This document shows positions 1-6,320 of a DNA stretch of 7,312 nt, piece by piece (within the stretch, counting starts at the first letter, position 1; every line of letters begins with the position of its first letter). This DNA is from Candidatus Nanohalarchaeota archaeon (lineage in GTDB: Archaea > EX4484-52 > B79-G9). The DNA lies in the NCBI GenBank assembly GCA_030635525.1, contig DAOVYR010000055.1, forward strand, positions 1 through 7,312, written 5' to 3'. The notes under the pieces were generated by a model, which worked only from the letters and a program-made list of their open reading frames with translations, did no database searches and had not been told where the DNA came from. The position numbers were made by a program, and so were the translations under genes.

Positions 1-473
1 CCGCCGTTCATGACATTCATCTGCGGAACAGGCATGATGAATTCATTTTTGTTGTTTGAAAGTTGTGCGAGGCGCACGTGGAGGGGGATGTTCATGAGTC
101 TTGCAGACACTTTTGCCGCTGCGATGCTTACCCCGAGGATAGCATTTGCGCCGAGAACGGATTTGTTTTTGGTACCATCAAGCTCAATCATTTTATTGTC
201 CAGTTCTTCCTGGTTCCTGCAATCCATACCAATAATCTCTTTTGCGATAATATTATTTACATTACTCACTGCCTTAAGAACACCTTTCCCCATATACCTC
301 TTCTCATTATCCCTCAATTCAACTGCTTCATAAGACCCTGTAGATGCCCCGGAAGGTATCAGAGCGCGCTTGATTATGTTTCCTGCTTTCAGGTCAACCT
401 CCACAGTGGGATTGCCCCTTGAGTCAAGTATCTCCATTGCCTTTATTTTCGTTATTTCGAATTCAGATGTCAT
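1..473 (-). CDS. eno: Enolase (phosphopyruvate hydratase), N-terminal part, cut by window edge
   Basis: Enolase interconverts 2-phosphoglycerate and phosphoenolpyruvate in cytosolic glycolysis/gluconeogenesis. The start ATG lies at 473-471, and 157 full codons are visible, reading MTSEFEITKIKAMEILDSRG at the N-terminus. Family hallmarks seen: ILDSRGNPTVEV (residues 15-26), the mobile active-site loop PSGASTGSYEAVELRD (40-55), GANAILGVSIAAAK (108-121), and MPVPQMNVMNGG at the edge, the usual end of the N-terminal capping domain. A full enolase is about 410-430 residues, so the TIM-barrel with the catalytic Lys and metal ligands lies outside the window. The start is supported by AAAGGAGG nine bases upstream and by the family's usual N-terminal length. 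It is read in the same direction as the surface-protein operon upstream but separated from it by 242 bp holding its own promoter candidates. The identification is secure; the product is a normal enolase as far as visible. Confidence 0.96.
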   Translation of the reverse strand, partial: MTSEFEITKIKAMEILDSRGNPTVEVDLKAGNIIKRALIPSGASTGSYEAVELRDNEKRYMGKGVLKAVSNVNNIIAKEIIGMDCRNQEELDNKMIELDGTKNKSVLGANAILGVSIAAAKVSARLMNIPLHVRLAQLSNNKNEFIMPVPQMNVMNG

Positions 474-482
474 ATGACCGCG

Positions 483-490
483 CCTCCTTT
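483..490 (-). promoter_or_regulatory. Shine-Dalgarno site of enolase
   Basis: On the minus strand this reads AAAGGAGG, with nine bases between the last G and the enolase ATG at 473. It matches the anti-SD end of 16S rRNA strongly and fixes the start codon. It is the only convincing SD directly in front of a gene in the window, which implies that enolase mRNA has a leader while most neighbours look leaderless. Confidence 0.8.
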
Positions 491-525
491 TTTTGAGAAT
501 CAATACATTGTATTACGTTATATTA

Positions 526-553
526 CATATTTAATATTGGTTTTTTTATATGT
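526..553 (-). promoter_or_regulatory. Candidate TATA-box region for enolase
   Basis: Two AT-rich elements face enolase on the minus strand: ACATATAAAAAAA (553-541) and AATATTAAATAT (about 538-527). Archaeal transcription usually starts about 25 nt downstream of the TATA centre. That would put the start near 521 or 507 and give a leader of roughly 35-48 nt, enough to hold the SD. The sequence does not decide between the two. Confidence 0.4.
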
Positions 554-715
554 TGTGTTAGCCATGTTGATTGTAATATCCTGCTTCAATTTCGCTAATA
601 TTTTACAGGTTCCTTGAGCCAGTTTTCCATATGCCAGTAAGGAAGGAGGCACTGTTGCGGGATGACAAGAGTTGATGCCAAGAAGAGTCTTAGTACTGCA
701 TACAATTCATGTTTT

Positions 716-3199
716 TTACATTTTTGGGAGTGGCATGCTTTTAGGATTATCGTCAGGAACAAGGGATGTTGCAAGAACTGATACGATCATTACGACCACT
801 ATAAGAACTACAATTATAAGTAGCGGGCTTCCGCCATCTCCATTATCATCTATACATTCGTCATCATATTCGCAATCTTCACATGAACAGTCTTCATCGT
901 CTTCCCATTCGCAATCGCCATCATAATCGCAATTTTCACCTGTGTCTGCGCACTCTGGCTCATCCTTGCAGTCATCATAGCAGCTGGCACATGTTTCACT
1001 GTCGTCGCAGTTGCCATCTCCGCATACTGCTTTAATCGACTCTAATTGTTCAAGTGCAGTATCAACTCTGTCCGCTGCGCTCATGATTCCTGTCAGCATG
1101 GACTTTGCCTCTTTATAGTGGCCATTATAGTAATGGCTCTTCATCTCAGCTATATCTGCCTGCAGGTCAGCTAAATCCTCTTTTATAGAGGTTGTATCTC
1201 CTGTTAACTTATCCATGCGTGTATTCATTGCTTTTCGTTTATCATCGACATCGTCAATGTCCTTTTTAAAGTCTTCAATCACTTCTACAGTAATCTCAAC
1301 TTTCCCGGAGGCATTATCTGCGCTTATTTCAAGTTCGCCTTCGTATGTTCCTGTTTTTGATATTGGCTTAAGTGTTATTTCTATATTGTTTCGCCTGCCA
1401 GGCGTAATCTCATCAGGTGTTTCAATCTCATCTTCATATTCCTTGAGATATCCTATCAGGTTGGCGGTTATGCCCGCAAGCGATCGTGTACCTGCGTTCT
1501 CAATCACTACATATATCTTTTTTTCTTTATCTTTCAGGGTCTCAATCTCTATTGTTTTATTTATGATTGTCATTTCTGCTGTAAGTGATATATCGAGAGT
1601 GACAGGAAGTTTCTGAATCTTTCCTTTTGATGTTATTGATATATTTCCATAGTACAGTTTGTTTTTCATGTAGTCATCCGGCTGGATTATTACTGTGAAT
1701 GTTGTTTTGTTACCTGGCTGGAGAGTTGTCACGAAGTTTCTTTTGCTGATTGTAATGTATTTGCTTAATTCTCCTGAATCTCTTGTGACGGTAATATTAT
1801 CCATTGTAGCGGTTCCTGTATTGGTTATTGTTACCTTGGTTTCTGTTTTGTTCATTGAGTTTATTTTTTTATTGAGCATGGACGGAAATATTTTGAACTG
1901 TATCGTTCTGTCTTTCCTGTTGACTACGAATGACTCATTGCCATTGTAGTTAAGGCCATATTTGTCCTTTGCGGATACATGAACAAAGTATTCACCTATT
2001 GGAGCATCGTCGTCAATAGTATACATTAATTTGTGGTATTTATTCTCAACAGTCGTGTCGCTGTCTTTGAAGCAGTCACCCCCGGCATCTGCAGAGTCAA
2101 TGCAGATGGAGTTAATCTCCATATCTATAGCTGTATCATTTGAACTGATGACTCCTATTTTTATTGTGACTGCATCTCCCTGTTCGTAGACTTTTATACC
2201 GCTATCTATATCCAGTTCGTATTCCCTGACGTAAAAAGTTGTTATCGTCTTTTCATTGTCCAGGATTGTATGGTTTATTCTTGATTCGATTGTGTAGGTT
2301 CCGGGACGCATAGGTATTGTGTATTCTGTGCTAGTATTTACGTGGTCAAGATATATTCTCTCTTCTGTCCCGTTTGGCAGTATGACTCTTGTGTCTACGC
2401 TGTTTATTGTGCCATATTCAACGTCTGCATCGAGAGTGATATCTATTGTATCTCCCATTATTGCATCGCCAATCATATGTATTTCTGAACTGTAAGGTAT
2501 TGCAGCGTATGAAAGGAATCTTCCGCCTTTCCCGCTATAACTTTCTGCTTCCAGTTCTATGAACCCATACGGGGCATTAGATGGTATTGTGAGATTGGCT
2601 CTGTACTGGCCTTCTATTTTAGGCATTTCTTCTTTTAGAATGTAGGGGATTATTCCATCTTTAATATTGTATACAGTGTAGTACAGATTAATGTCGCCAG
2701 TCTCCTCTAAGTATGCTGTTATTTCTATTTGTTCACTGATGTATTTATCGAAGATGCGCTGGCTTTCAAATGAAGATGTTATGTCGATGGACATGTAACC
2801 GTATGAGGCGGTATCTATATGGTAGTCTACCTGTGGATTATTCAGGCTGTCAAGGCATGTGAAATTTGTGTATATTGAGCCTTCGTAAGTGGCAGTTGCT
2901 TTCCCGCACCATATACCTGTTTCAGACAGTTCATCAAGCTTGAAGTGATATTTATTGATATACTCTTTGAGCGGGTAAAGGTCGCCTTCTTGTGAGCCGT
3001 ATGCGTATGTAATGCTGATTGTATCATCCCGGCATGGATGATCTTTTTTGATCTGGACGCAGATGGTGAAGTCATCGCCAATTGTGAGAACTTCCGGATA
3101 GGTTCGCTGTGACTCTATAATGAGAATGCCGTGCGCCGGGGATAATAATGCTAATGTGATTACGTATACGATAAATATGACTATTGATATGTTCTTCAT
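716..3199 (-). CDS. Large secreted, C-terminally anchored surface glycoprotein with Ig-like, coiled-coil and Cys/Asp-rich regions
   Basis: An 827-residue protein with no recognisable catalytic domain. In order: a Sec signal peptide (residues 1-24, hydrophobic core ISIVIFIVYVITLALL, ending PAHG); a long beta-rich region (25-430) that resembles several Ig-like domains; two repeats of the kind found in archaeal COG1470/NEW3-like proteins (about 433-540, with KVTITNTGTATMDNITVT, and 541-641); a helical, probably coiled-coil stretch (643-723); a Cys/Asp-rich segment (726-782, 12 Cys) opening with CGDGNCDDSETCASCYDDC; a transmembrane helix (793-814); and a short tail ending PKM. Thirteen Asn-X-Ser/Thr sequons lie in the predicted exterior. 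This implies a type I membrane protein displayed on the cell surface, perhaps as a stalk or adhesin; that role is inference. Its ATG overlaps the stop of the upstream methyltransferase (ATGA), so it is probably translationally coupled. No SD is present. Confidence 0.88.
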   Translation of the reverse strand: MKNISIVIFIVYVITLALLSPAHGILIIESQRTYPEVLTIGDDFTICVQIKKDHPCRDDTISITYAYGSQEGDLYPLKEYINKYHFKLDELSETGIWCGKATATYEGSIYTNFTCLDSLNNPQVDYHIDTASYGYMSIDITSSFESQRIFDKYISEQIEITAYLEETGDINLYYTVYNIKDGIIPYILKEEMPKIEGQYRANLTIPSNAPYGFIELEAESYSGKGGRFLSYAAIPYSSEIHMIGDAIMGDTIDITLDADVEYGTINSVDTRVILPNGTEERIYLDHVNTSTEYTIPMRPGTYTIESRINHTILDNEKTITTFYVREYELDIDSGIKVYEQGDAVTIKIGVISSNDTAIDMEINSICIDSADAGGDCFKDSDTTVENKYHKLMYTIDDDAPIGEYFVHVSAKDKYGLNYNGNESFVVNRKDRTIQFKIFPSMLNKKINSMNKTETKVTITNTGTATMDNITVTRDSGELSKYITISKRNFVTTLQPGNKTTFTVIIQPDDYMKNKLYYGNISITSKGKIQKLPVTLDISLTAEMTIINKTIEIETLKDKEKKIYVVIENAGTRSLAGITANLIGYLKEYEDEIETPDEITPGRRNNIEITLKPISKTGTYEGELEISADNASGKVEITVEVIEDFKKDIDDVDDKRKAMNTRMDKLTGDTTSIKEDLADLQADIAEMKSHYYNGHYKEAKSMLTGIMSAADRVDTALEQLESIKAVCGDGNCDDSETCASCYDDCKDEPECADTGENCDYDGDCEWEDDEDCSCEDCEYDDECIDDNGDGGSPLLIIVVLIVVVMIVSVLATSLVPDDNPKSMPLPKM

Positions 3200-3858
3200 A
3201 AGTGTCTTTTTTGTTTTTTATTGTTTATATAGTTGCATTCCTTTGCCAGAATGACTACCAGCTCTTCAAAGAACAGGTTCGTGCGCTTTACTATTTTTAC
3301 TGTAAACCCTTTTTTTTCAAGTGTATCAAATGTTTTTTTATATTTTGACTTGCTTGAGTCAAGTATGAGTATCTGTCCTGTTTCTTTGAGGTAAAGGGGA
3401 GCCAGATTTAGGAATTTGTCTGTTGTTTCGCGCCCGTCTTTTCCGCCGTTCCAGGCGCAGTCTATTATGTCATCAGATGTTTCGCTTTTTGCCTGGGGCA
3501 GGTAGGGGGGATTGAATATGATTATGTCGTATCTTTTGCTGATGTTTGCGAATAGGTTGCTTTTGATGAATTGTATGTTTTTGATGTTGTTTAGCTCTGC
3601 GTTTTTTTTTGCACATTCAAGTGCGTATGGATTTATGTCTGTTGCTGTGACATGACTTGCGTGTTTTGCTGCGTGAAGGGCGATTATGCCTGTGCCTGTG
3701 CCGATCTCAAGTATGTTGTCTCTGGGTTTTATGTTGAGATATTCAAGTGAGTCTATGAGCAGGAATGTGTCTTCTGATGGTTCGTATACGTGTCTGCATG
3801 TCGATATTTTTGTGCCTTTGTTTTCTATTTGCATGATGTTTTTTTGGTTGGAAAGCAT
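3196..3858 (-). CDS. hemK2: HemK2/Mtq2-family protein-(glutamine-N5) methyltransferase
   Basis: A class I SAM-dependent methyltransferase expected to methylate the Gln of the GGQ motif in archaeal release factor aRF1, normally with a small Trm112-type partner (family knowledge). Seen in the 220-residue sequence: the family N-terminus YEPSEDTFLL (25-34), SAM motif I EIGTGTGII (51-59), acidic SAM ribose contact D74 in TATDINPYAL, catalytic NPPYLP (116-121), the HemK2-type AWNGGKDGRE (135-144) and a C-terminal FFEELVVI strand. Length and the lack of the bacterial PrmC helical N-domain fit HemK2 rather than PrmC. The longest frame begins at 3858, but the second Met (residue 9, ATG at 3834) sits about 26 nt from the TTTAAA box at 3858-3863. 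A leaderless start at 3834 is therefore more likely, giving 212 residues. It is the first gene of an operon with the 827-residue surface protein. Confidence 0.92.
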   Translation of the reverse strand: MLSNQKNIMQIENKGTKISTCRHVYEPSEDTFLLIDSLEYLNIKPRDNILEIGTGTGIIALHAAKHASHVTATDINPYALECAKKNAELNNIKNIQFIKSNLFANISKRYDIIIFNPPYLPQAKSETSDDIIDCAWNGGKDGRETTDKFLNLAPLYLKETGQILILDSSKSKYKKTFDTLEKKGFTVKIVKRTNLFFEELVVILAKECNYINNKKQKRHL

Positions 3859-3867
3859 TTAAATGCT
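3854..3867 (-). promoter_or_regulatory. TATA-like 14-bp palindrome at the hemK2 promoter
   Basis: AGCATTTAAATGCT is a perfect 14-bp palindrome whose TTTAAA centre is about 26 nt upstream of the ATG at 3834, the spacing for a leaderless archaeal transcript. A third half-site, ATAGCATT, lies at 3893-3900 and pairs with AATGCTAT at 3862-3869. The site may serve as the TATA box, as an operator for a dimeric regulator, or both. Confidence 0.5.
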
Positions 3868-3956
3868 ATGCTCTGGTGGTGGAGTGGGTGTGATAGCATT
3901 ATCAACTGGCAATTCTGCTCAAAATATTGGTAGTCAAAGCTCTGAAAATCAATAAA

Positions 3957-3969
3957 ATATATATACAAG
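3957..3969 (+). promoter_or_regulatory. TATA box of the repeat/TPR gene
   Basis: ATATATATACAAG is preceded by an A-rich stretch that could be a BRE. The TATA centre is about 28 nt upstream of the ATG at 3989, so the mRNA would be leaderless or have a leader of only a few bases. There is no SD between the box and the start. Confidence 0.6.
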
Positions 3970-3988
3970 GACAGTCATTAAATTATCA

Positions 3989-5917
3989 ATGAAAAACAAA
4001 GACAAAAAAATAAAAAAGAATGAGAAAAGAAAAGAGGGCAAGAAGTCGCGCAATGTTTCTGTGCATCACAAATCTGAGCACTCCGCACCAAAATCGTCAA
4101 AATCTCATGCCGCAAAGCATTCTTCGCCTGTCCATCACAAACCGGAGCACTCCGCACCAAAATCTCATGCTGCAAAGCATTCTTCGACAAATCATCATGT
4201 GCAAGACCATCCATCGCCCGTCCATCACAAATCAGAAGGGCATGTTTTGAAGCGTGTTTCTGTGCATCACAACTCAGAGCACTCTGCACCAAAATCTCAT
4301 GCTGCAAAGCATTCTTCGACAAATCATCATGTGCAAGACCATCCCTCTCCCGTCCATCACGAACCGGAAGGGCATGTTTTGAAGCGTGTTTCTGTGCATC
4401 ATAATCCAGAGCATTCCGCACCAGAATCGTCAAATTCTCATGCTGCAAAGCATTCTTCACCAGAGCATCATGTGTACGAGCATCCATCGCCCGTCCATCA
4501 CAGACCGGAAGGACATATTTTGAAGAATGCTCCCGCGCATATTAAATCAGTATTTTCCGCACTAAAGCTGTCAAGATCCCATACTGCAAGACATTCTTTG
4601 TCAGAGCAGCCTGCGGAGGGGCATTCCGGGTTAATTGAGCCGTCAGAACCTTTACTTGCACCTCATGAGTCTGAGCACTTTGCGCCGGACCAGGCACAAG
4701 ACAACTCTAACTCAGAGCGGTCCGATCTGGAAATTCATTCATCCGAAGACAAGACATCAGAACCTGTGTCTGAGTGTCATTCCCCGGAGAATCATGATTC
4801 AAAGCAATTAGCATCGGAAGATTCTGAGCCGGAGCAGTCCGCTTTTGAAACCCATTCATCCAAAGACAAAGCATCAGGACCTGTGTCTGAGTATCATTCC
4901 CCGGAGAATCATGATTCAAAGCAATTAACAACGGAAGATTCTGAGCCGAAGCAGTCTGCTTTTGAAATTCATTCATCCAAAGATAAAGCATCAGAACCTA
5001 TGTCCGAGCATGATTCCAAAGAGGACAATGAACCAGAGCAGGTTTCACAGGAAGACTCTGATCCAGAGCAACATGCTTCGGAAGTTCTTTCGTCCGGGCA
5101 TAAAGCATCGGATTCCACTTCCGAACCTCATTGTCTTGGTGAACATGGTTCAAAGGAATCCGTACAGGAAGAATCTGACACAGAGCAACCCGCTTCAGAA
5201 GAACCGGTACCAAAACAGGATATTTCAGACCAGCCTGTGCAAGAACAATCAGTATTAGAAGAACCCGAATCGCCATTCGAGACTACGCAGCTTGAGAACA
5301 ACAAAAAAGCCATGGATGTCTTCCGTGGCGCAAAAAGGTATCTTCGTCTTAATGAACTCATTCTGGCACAGGAAAATATAGATGAAGCCCTTTCAATAGA
5401 CACCATGGATGACGATAACTACAACAGGGCAGATGCGTATTTTCTTGCAATGCAGATTTGCCGCAGGGCTAAGGAGTATAGCATGGCTTTAGACTATATT
5501 GAAGAGGGAATTAAAAGTGTGAATCCGTACCGCGGAGATGGCCCGAAGTTTGTGCTTGCAAAGGGAGTGATACTGCTTCAAACGGCAGAGCTTGAGCATA
5601 GTGCGTCCAAAAGAGAAAAGCATATGGATGCTGCAATTGAATCCTTTAAAATGGCTGTAAGCGTGTCTGATGTTTTGCTTAGCCGGAAGTCCAAATACCA
5701 TTTCGATGAGAGCGAGGTCCTTACAATAAAAAAATACCAGCAGATGGCTATTTTTAATCTTGCTTATGCACATGATATCACCGGGCACAGGAGGGAGTCT
5801 ATTGCGTCTCTTGACAGGCTGTTTGAAATGTATCCTCATTTTAGGGTTGAGAAGACGCCTTTTGAGTTGTATAATAAGATCCTGGCTGAGAAAAAGAAAT
5901 TACATATTGCTAAGTGA
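3989..5917 (+). CDS. His-rich / acidic tandem-repeat protein with C-terminal TPR-like domain
   Basis: A 642-residue protein I do not recognise as a whole. It has four zones. Residues 1-22 are Lys-rich. Residues 23-185 are a His-rich repeat region with 39 His in 163 residues and recurring VHH, EHSAPKS, HAAKHSS and DHPSPVHH. Residues about 207-430 are an acidic Ser/Glu/Pro-rich region that includes an exact 39-residue repeat (251-406) and has about 27% Asp+Glu over 241-430. Residues about 437-642 are an alpha-helical domain with TPR-like helix pairs, for example 481-513 (ADAYFLAM...YSMALDYIEEGI...NP) and 586-618 (MAIFNLAYAHDITGHRRESI...YPHF). There is no signal peptide or transmembrane helix, so it is probably cytosolic. 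The likely picture is a disordered, charge-segregated tail on a TPR protein-interaction module; metal binding by the His region is possible. The start is supported by the TATA box about 28 nt upstream. Its stop overlaps the convergent 107-residue gene by 18 bp. Confidence 0.85.
   Translation: MKNKDKKIKKNEKRKEGKKSRNVSVHHKSEHSAPKSSKSHAAKHSSPVHHKPEHSAPKSHAAKHSSTNHHVQDHPSPVHHKSEGHVLKRVSVHHNSEHSAPKSHAAKHSSTNHHVQDHPSPVHHEPEGHVLKRVSVHHNPEHSAPESSNSHAAKHSSPEHHVYEHPSPVHHRPEGHILKNAPAHIKSVFSALKLSRSHTARHSLSEQPAEGHSGLIEPSEPLLAPHESEHFAPDQAQDNSNSERSDLEIHSSEDKTSEPVSECHSPENHDSKQLASEDSEPEQSAFETHSSKDKASGPVSEYHSPENHDSKQLTTEDSEPKQSAFEIHSSKDKASEPMSEHDSKEDNEPEQVSQEDSDPEQHASEVLSSGHKASDSTSEPHCLGEHGSKESVQEESDTEQPASEEPVPKQDISDQPVQEQSVLEEPESPFETTQLENNKKAMDVFRGAKRYLRLNELILAQENIDEALSIDTMDDDNYNRADAYFLAMQICRRAKEYSMALDYIEEGIKSVNPYRGDGPKFVLAKGVILLQTAELEHSASKREKHMDAAIESFKMAVSVSDVLLSRKSKYHFDESEVLTIKKYQQMAIFNLAYAHDITGHRRESIASLDRLFEMYPHFRVEKTPFELYNKILAEKKKLHIAK
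4055..4528 (+). repeat. In-frame His-rich tandem repeat (about 132-bp unit)
   Basis: Codons 23-180 of the repeat/TPR gene. Units of 44 codons at 4124-4255 and 4256-4387 are nearly identical at DNA level, with a long uninterrupted match around 4152-4212 versus 4284-4344. A diverged 47-codon unit follows at 4388-4528 and a partial unit precedes at 4055-4123. Unit lengths are multiples of three, which keeps the sense frame open and also explains the open antisense frame. The near-identity suggests recent duplication. Confidence 0.85.
4739..5206 (+). repeat. In-frame acidic tandem repeat (117-bp unit, four copies)
   Basis: Codons 251-406 of the repeat/TPR gene. The marker SS(E/K)DK(T/A)S(E/G)P recurs at residues 251, 290, 329 and, degenerate, 368 (SSGHKASDS), exactly 39 residues (117 bp) apart. 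Units 1-3 share HSPENHDSKQL and SEDSEPEQSAFE-type segments, and the fourth unit is diverged. A weaker unit may begin near residue 212. Confidence 0.85.
5888..5899 (-). terminator. T-rich tract after the 107-residue gene
   Basis: On the minus strand TTTCTTTTTCTC directly follows the TAA of the 107-residue gene. Archaeal RNA polymerase commonly terminates on such T-rich tracts without a hairpin. It lies inside the antisense strand of Lys/Glu codons of the convergent gene, so base composition alone could explain it. Confidence 0.35.
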
Positions 5918-6223
5918 AGCGAAATTTGCCATATTTGCATATGCCAGAACATCAAGGTTTAAGAATGATCCGGCGATTGCAGCCAATATCAATCCAGTGA
6001 TTAGCAATATGGTTGATATGATGATCATTCCAATGAAACTGCCAAGTACCATTCCGAGGCCAAACTTTAGCCCGGAGAATACTGAGATTTTTATGTGATT
6101 TGTGGCTTCGCTTTTTGTTATGTTTGTTTGCTCTGTCTCATCTTCCCGGGGTTCCGGTTCTTCATTCAGTACTTTTTTCCTGATTTCCCTGAATATTAAT
6201 CCTTCATAGTCTTTTATAGCCAT
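5900..6223 (-). CDS. Small membrane protein with glycine-zipper helix
   Basis: A 107-residue protein of unknown family. Residues 1-45 are soluble and charged (MAIKDYEGLIFREIRKKVLN, then an acidic EEPEPREDETEQ linker). Residues about 48-88 are strongly hydrophobic and long enough for a two-helix hairpin or one extended helix, with Gly at 51, 55, 57, 61 and 65, so GxxxG repeats typical of close helix packing. The tail (89-107) is short and polar to neutral. There is no signal peptide, so the N-terminus is probably cytosolic. The start is supported by TATATATA centred about 25 nt upstream, consistent with a leaderless mRNA. Its last six codons (SLSNM and stop) are the exact antisense of the last six codons of the repeat/TPR gene. 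Function unknown; a membrane anchor or oligomeric membrane component is the most that can be inferred. Confidence 0.75.
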   Translation of the reverse strand: MAIKDYEGLIFREIRKKVLNEEPEPREDETEQTNITKSEATNHIKISVFSGLKFGLGMVLGSFIGMIIISTILLITGLILAAIAGSFLNLDVLAYANMANFASLSNM

Positions 6224-6240
6224 AATTTTTCTTAGCTGAA

Positions 6241-6252
6241 CTTGTATATATA
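6241..6252 (-). promoter_or_regulatory. TATA box of the 107-residue membrane-protein gene
   Basis: The minus strand reads TATATATACAAG, with the TATA centre about 25 nt upstream of the ATG at 6223. The same 12 bases, followed by a similar CAG, form the promoter of the repeat/TPR gene at 3958-3969. No SD precedes the start. Confidence 0.6.
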
Positions 6253-6320
6253 CTTATCGTATGTGAAGGTAAGAATCTTTTGAGTATTGATGGCGGAGTT
6301 ATGTCTGTAGTTCAATTATC

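Larger units (their letters stand above)
474..715. other. Spacer between surface-protein gene and enolase
   Basis: These 242 bp hold the enolase SD and promoter candidates near the enolase end. The remainder (about 555-715) has no convincing gene. I see no T-tract on the minus strand after the surface-protein stop, so transcription from the upstream operon may run into enolase. Short open frames cross it on both strands but have no protein-like features. Confidence 0.5.

Noticed and set aside
604..717. About 38 codons open on the minus strand after the surface-protein stop
   Set aside because: No start codon near its beginning other than internal ones, no SD, and an open stretch of this length is expected by chance. 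Possible remnant but unsupported.
662..781. 39-codon plus-strand frame with GGAGG 12 bases upstream
   Set aside because: The spacing is long, there is no clear promoter, and most of it runs antisense to the end of the surface-protein gene. No recognisable protein features.
1215..1949. Plus-strand open frames within the surface-protein gene
   Set aside because: Antisense shadows of a continuous 827-codon gene with a signal peptide, domains and membrane anchor.
3978..4487. Long open frame of 169 codons antisense to the His-rich repeat
   Set aside because: It exists because the repeat unit is a multiple of three and His codons (CAT/CAC) read ATG/GTG in antisense. It has no promoter or SD, its protein is a mirror of the repeat, and the sense frame has a promoter and a structured C-terminal domain.
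4707..5406. Several antisense and alternate-frame open stretches across the acidic repeat
   Set aside because: Same cause: low-complexity in-frame repeats. No protein-like composition or initiation signals.
6018..6088. C-box-like ATGATGA followed by a CTGA, reminiscent of a C/D-box sRNA
   Set aside because: It lies antisense within the 107-residue gene, no convincing C'/D' boxes or terminal stem could be seen, and such short boxes occur by chance.
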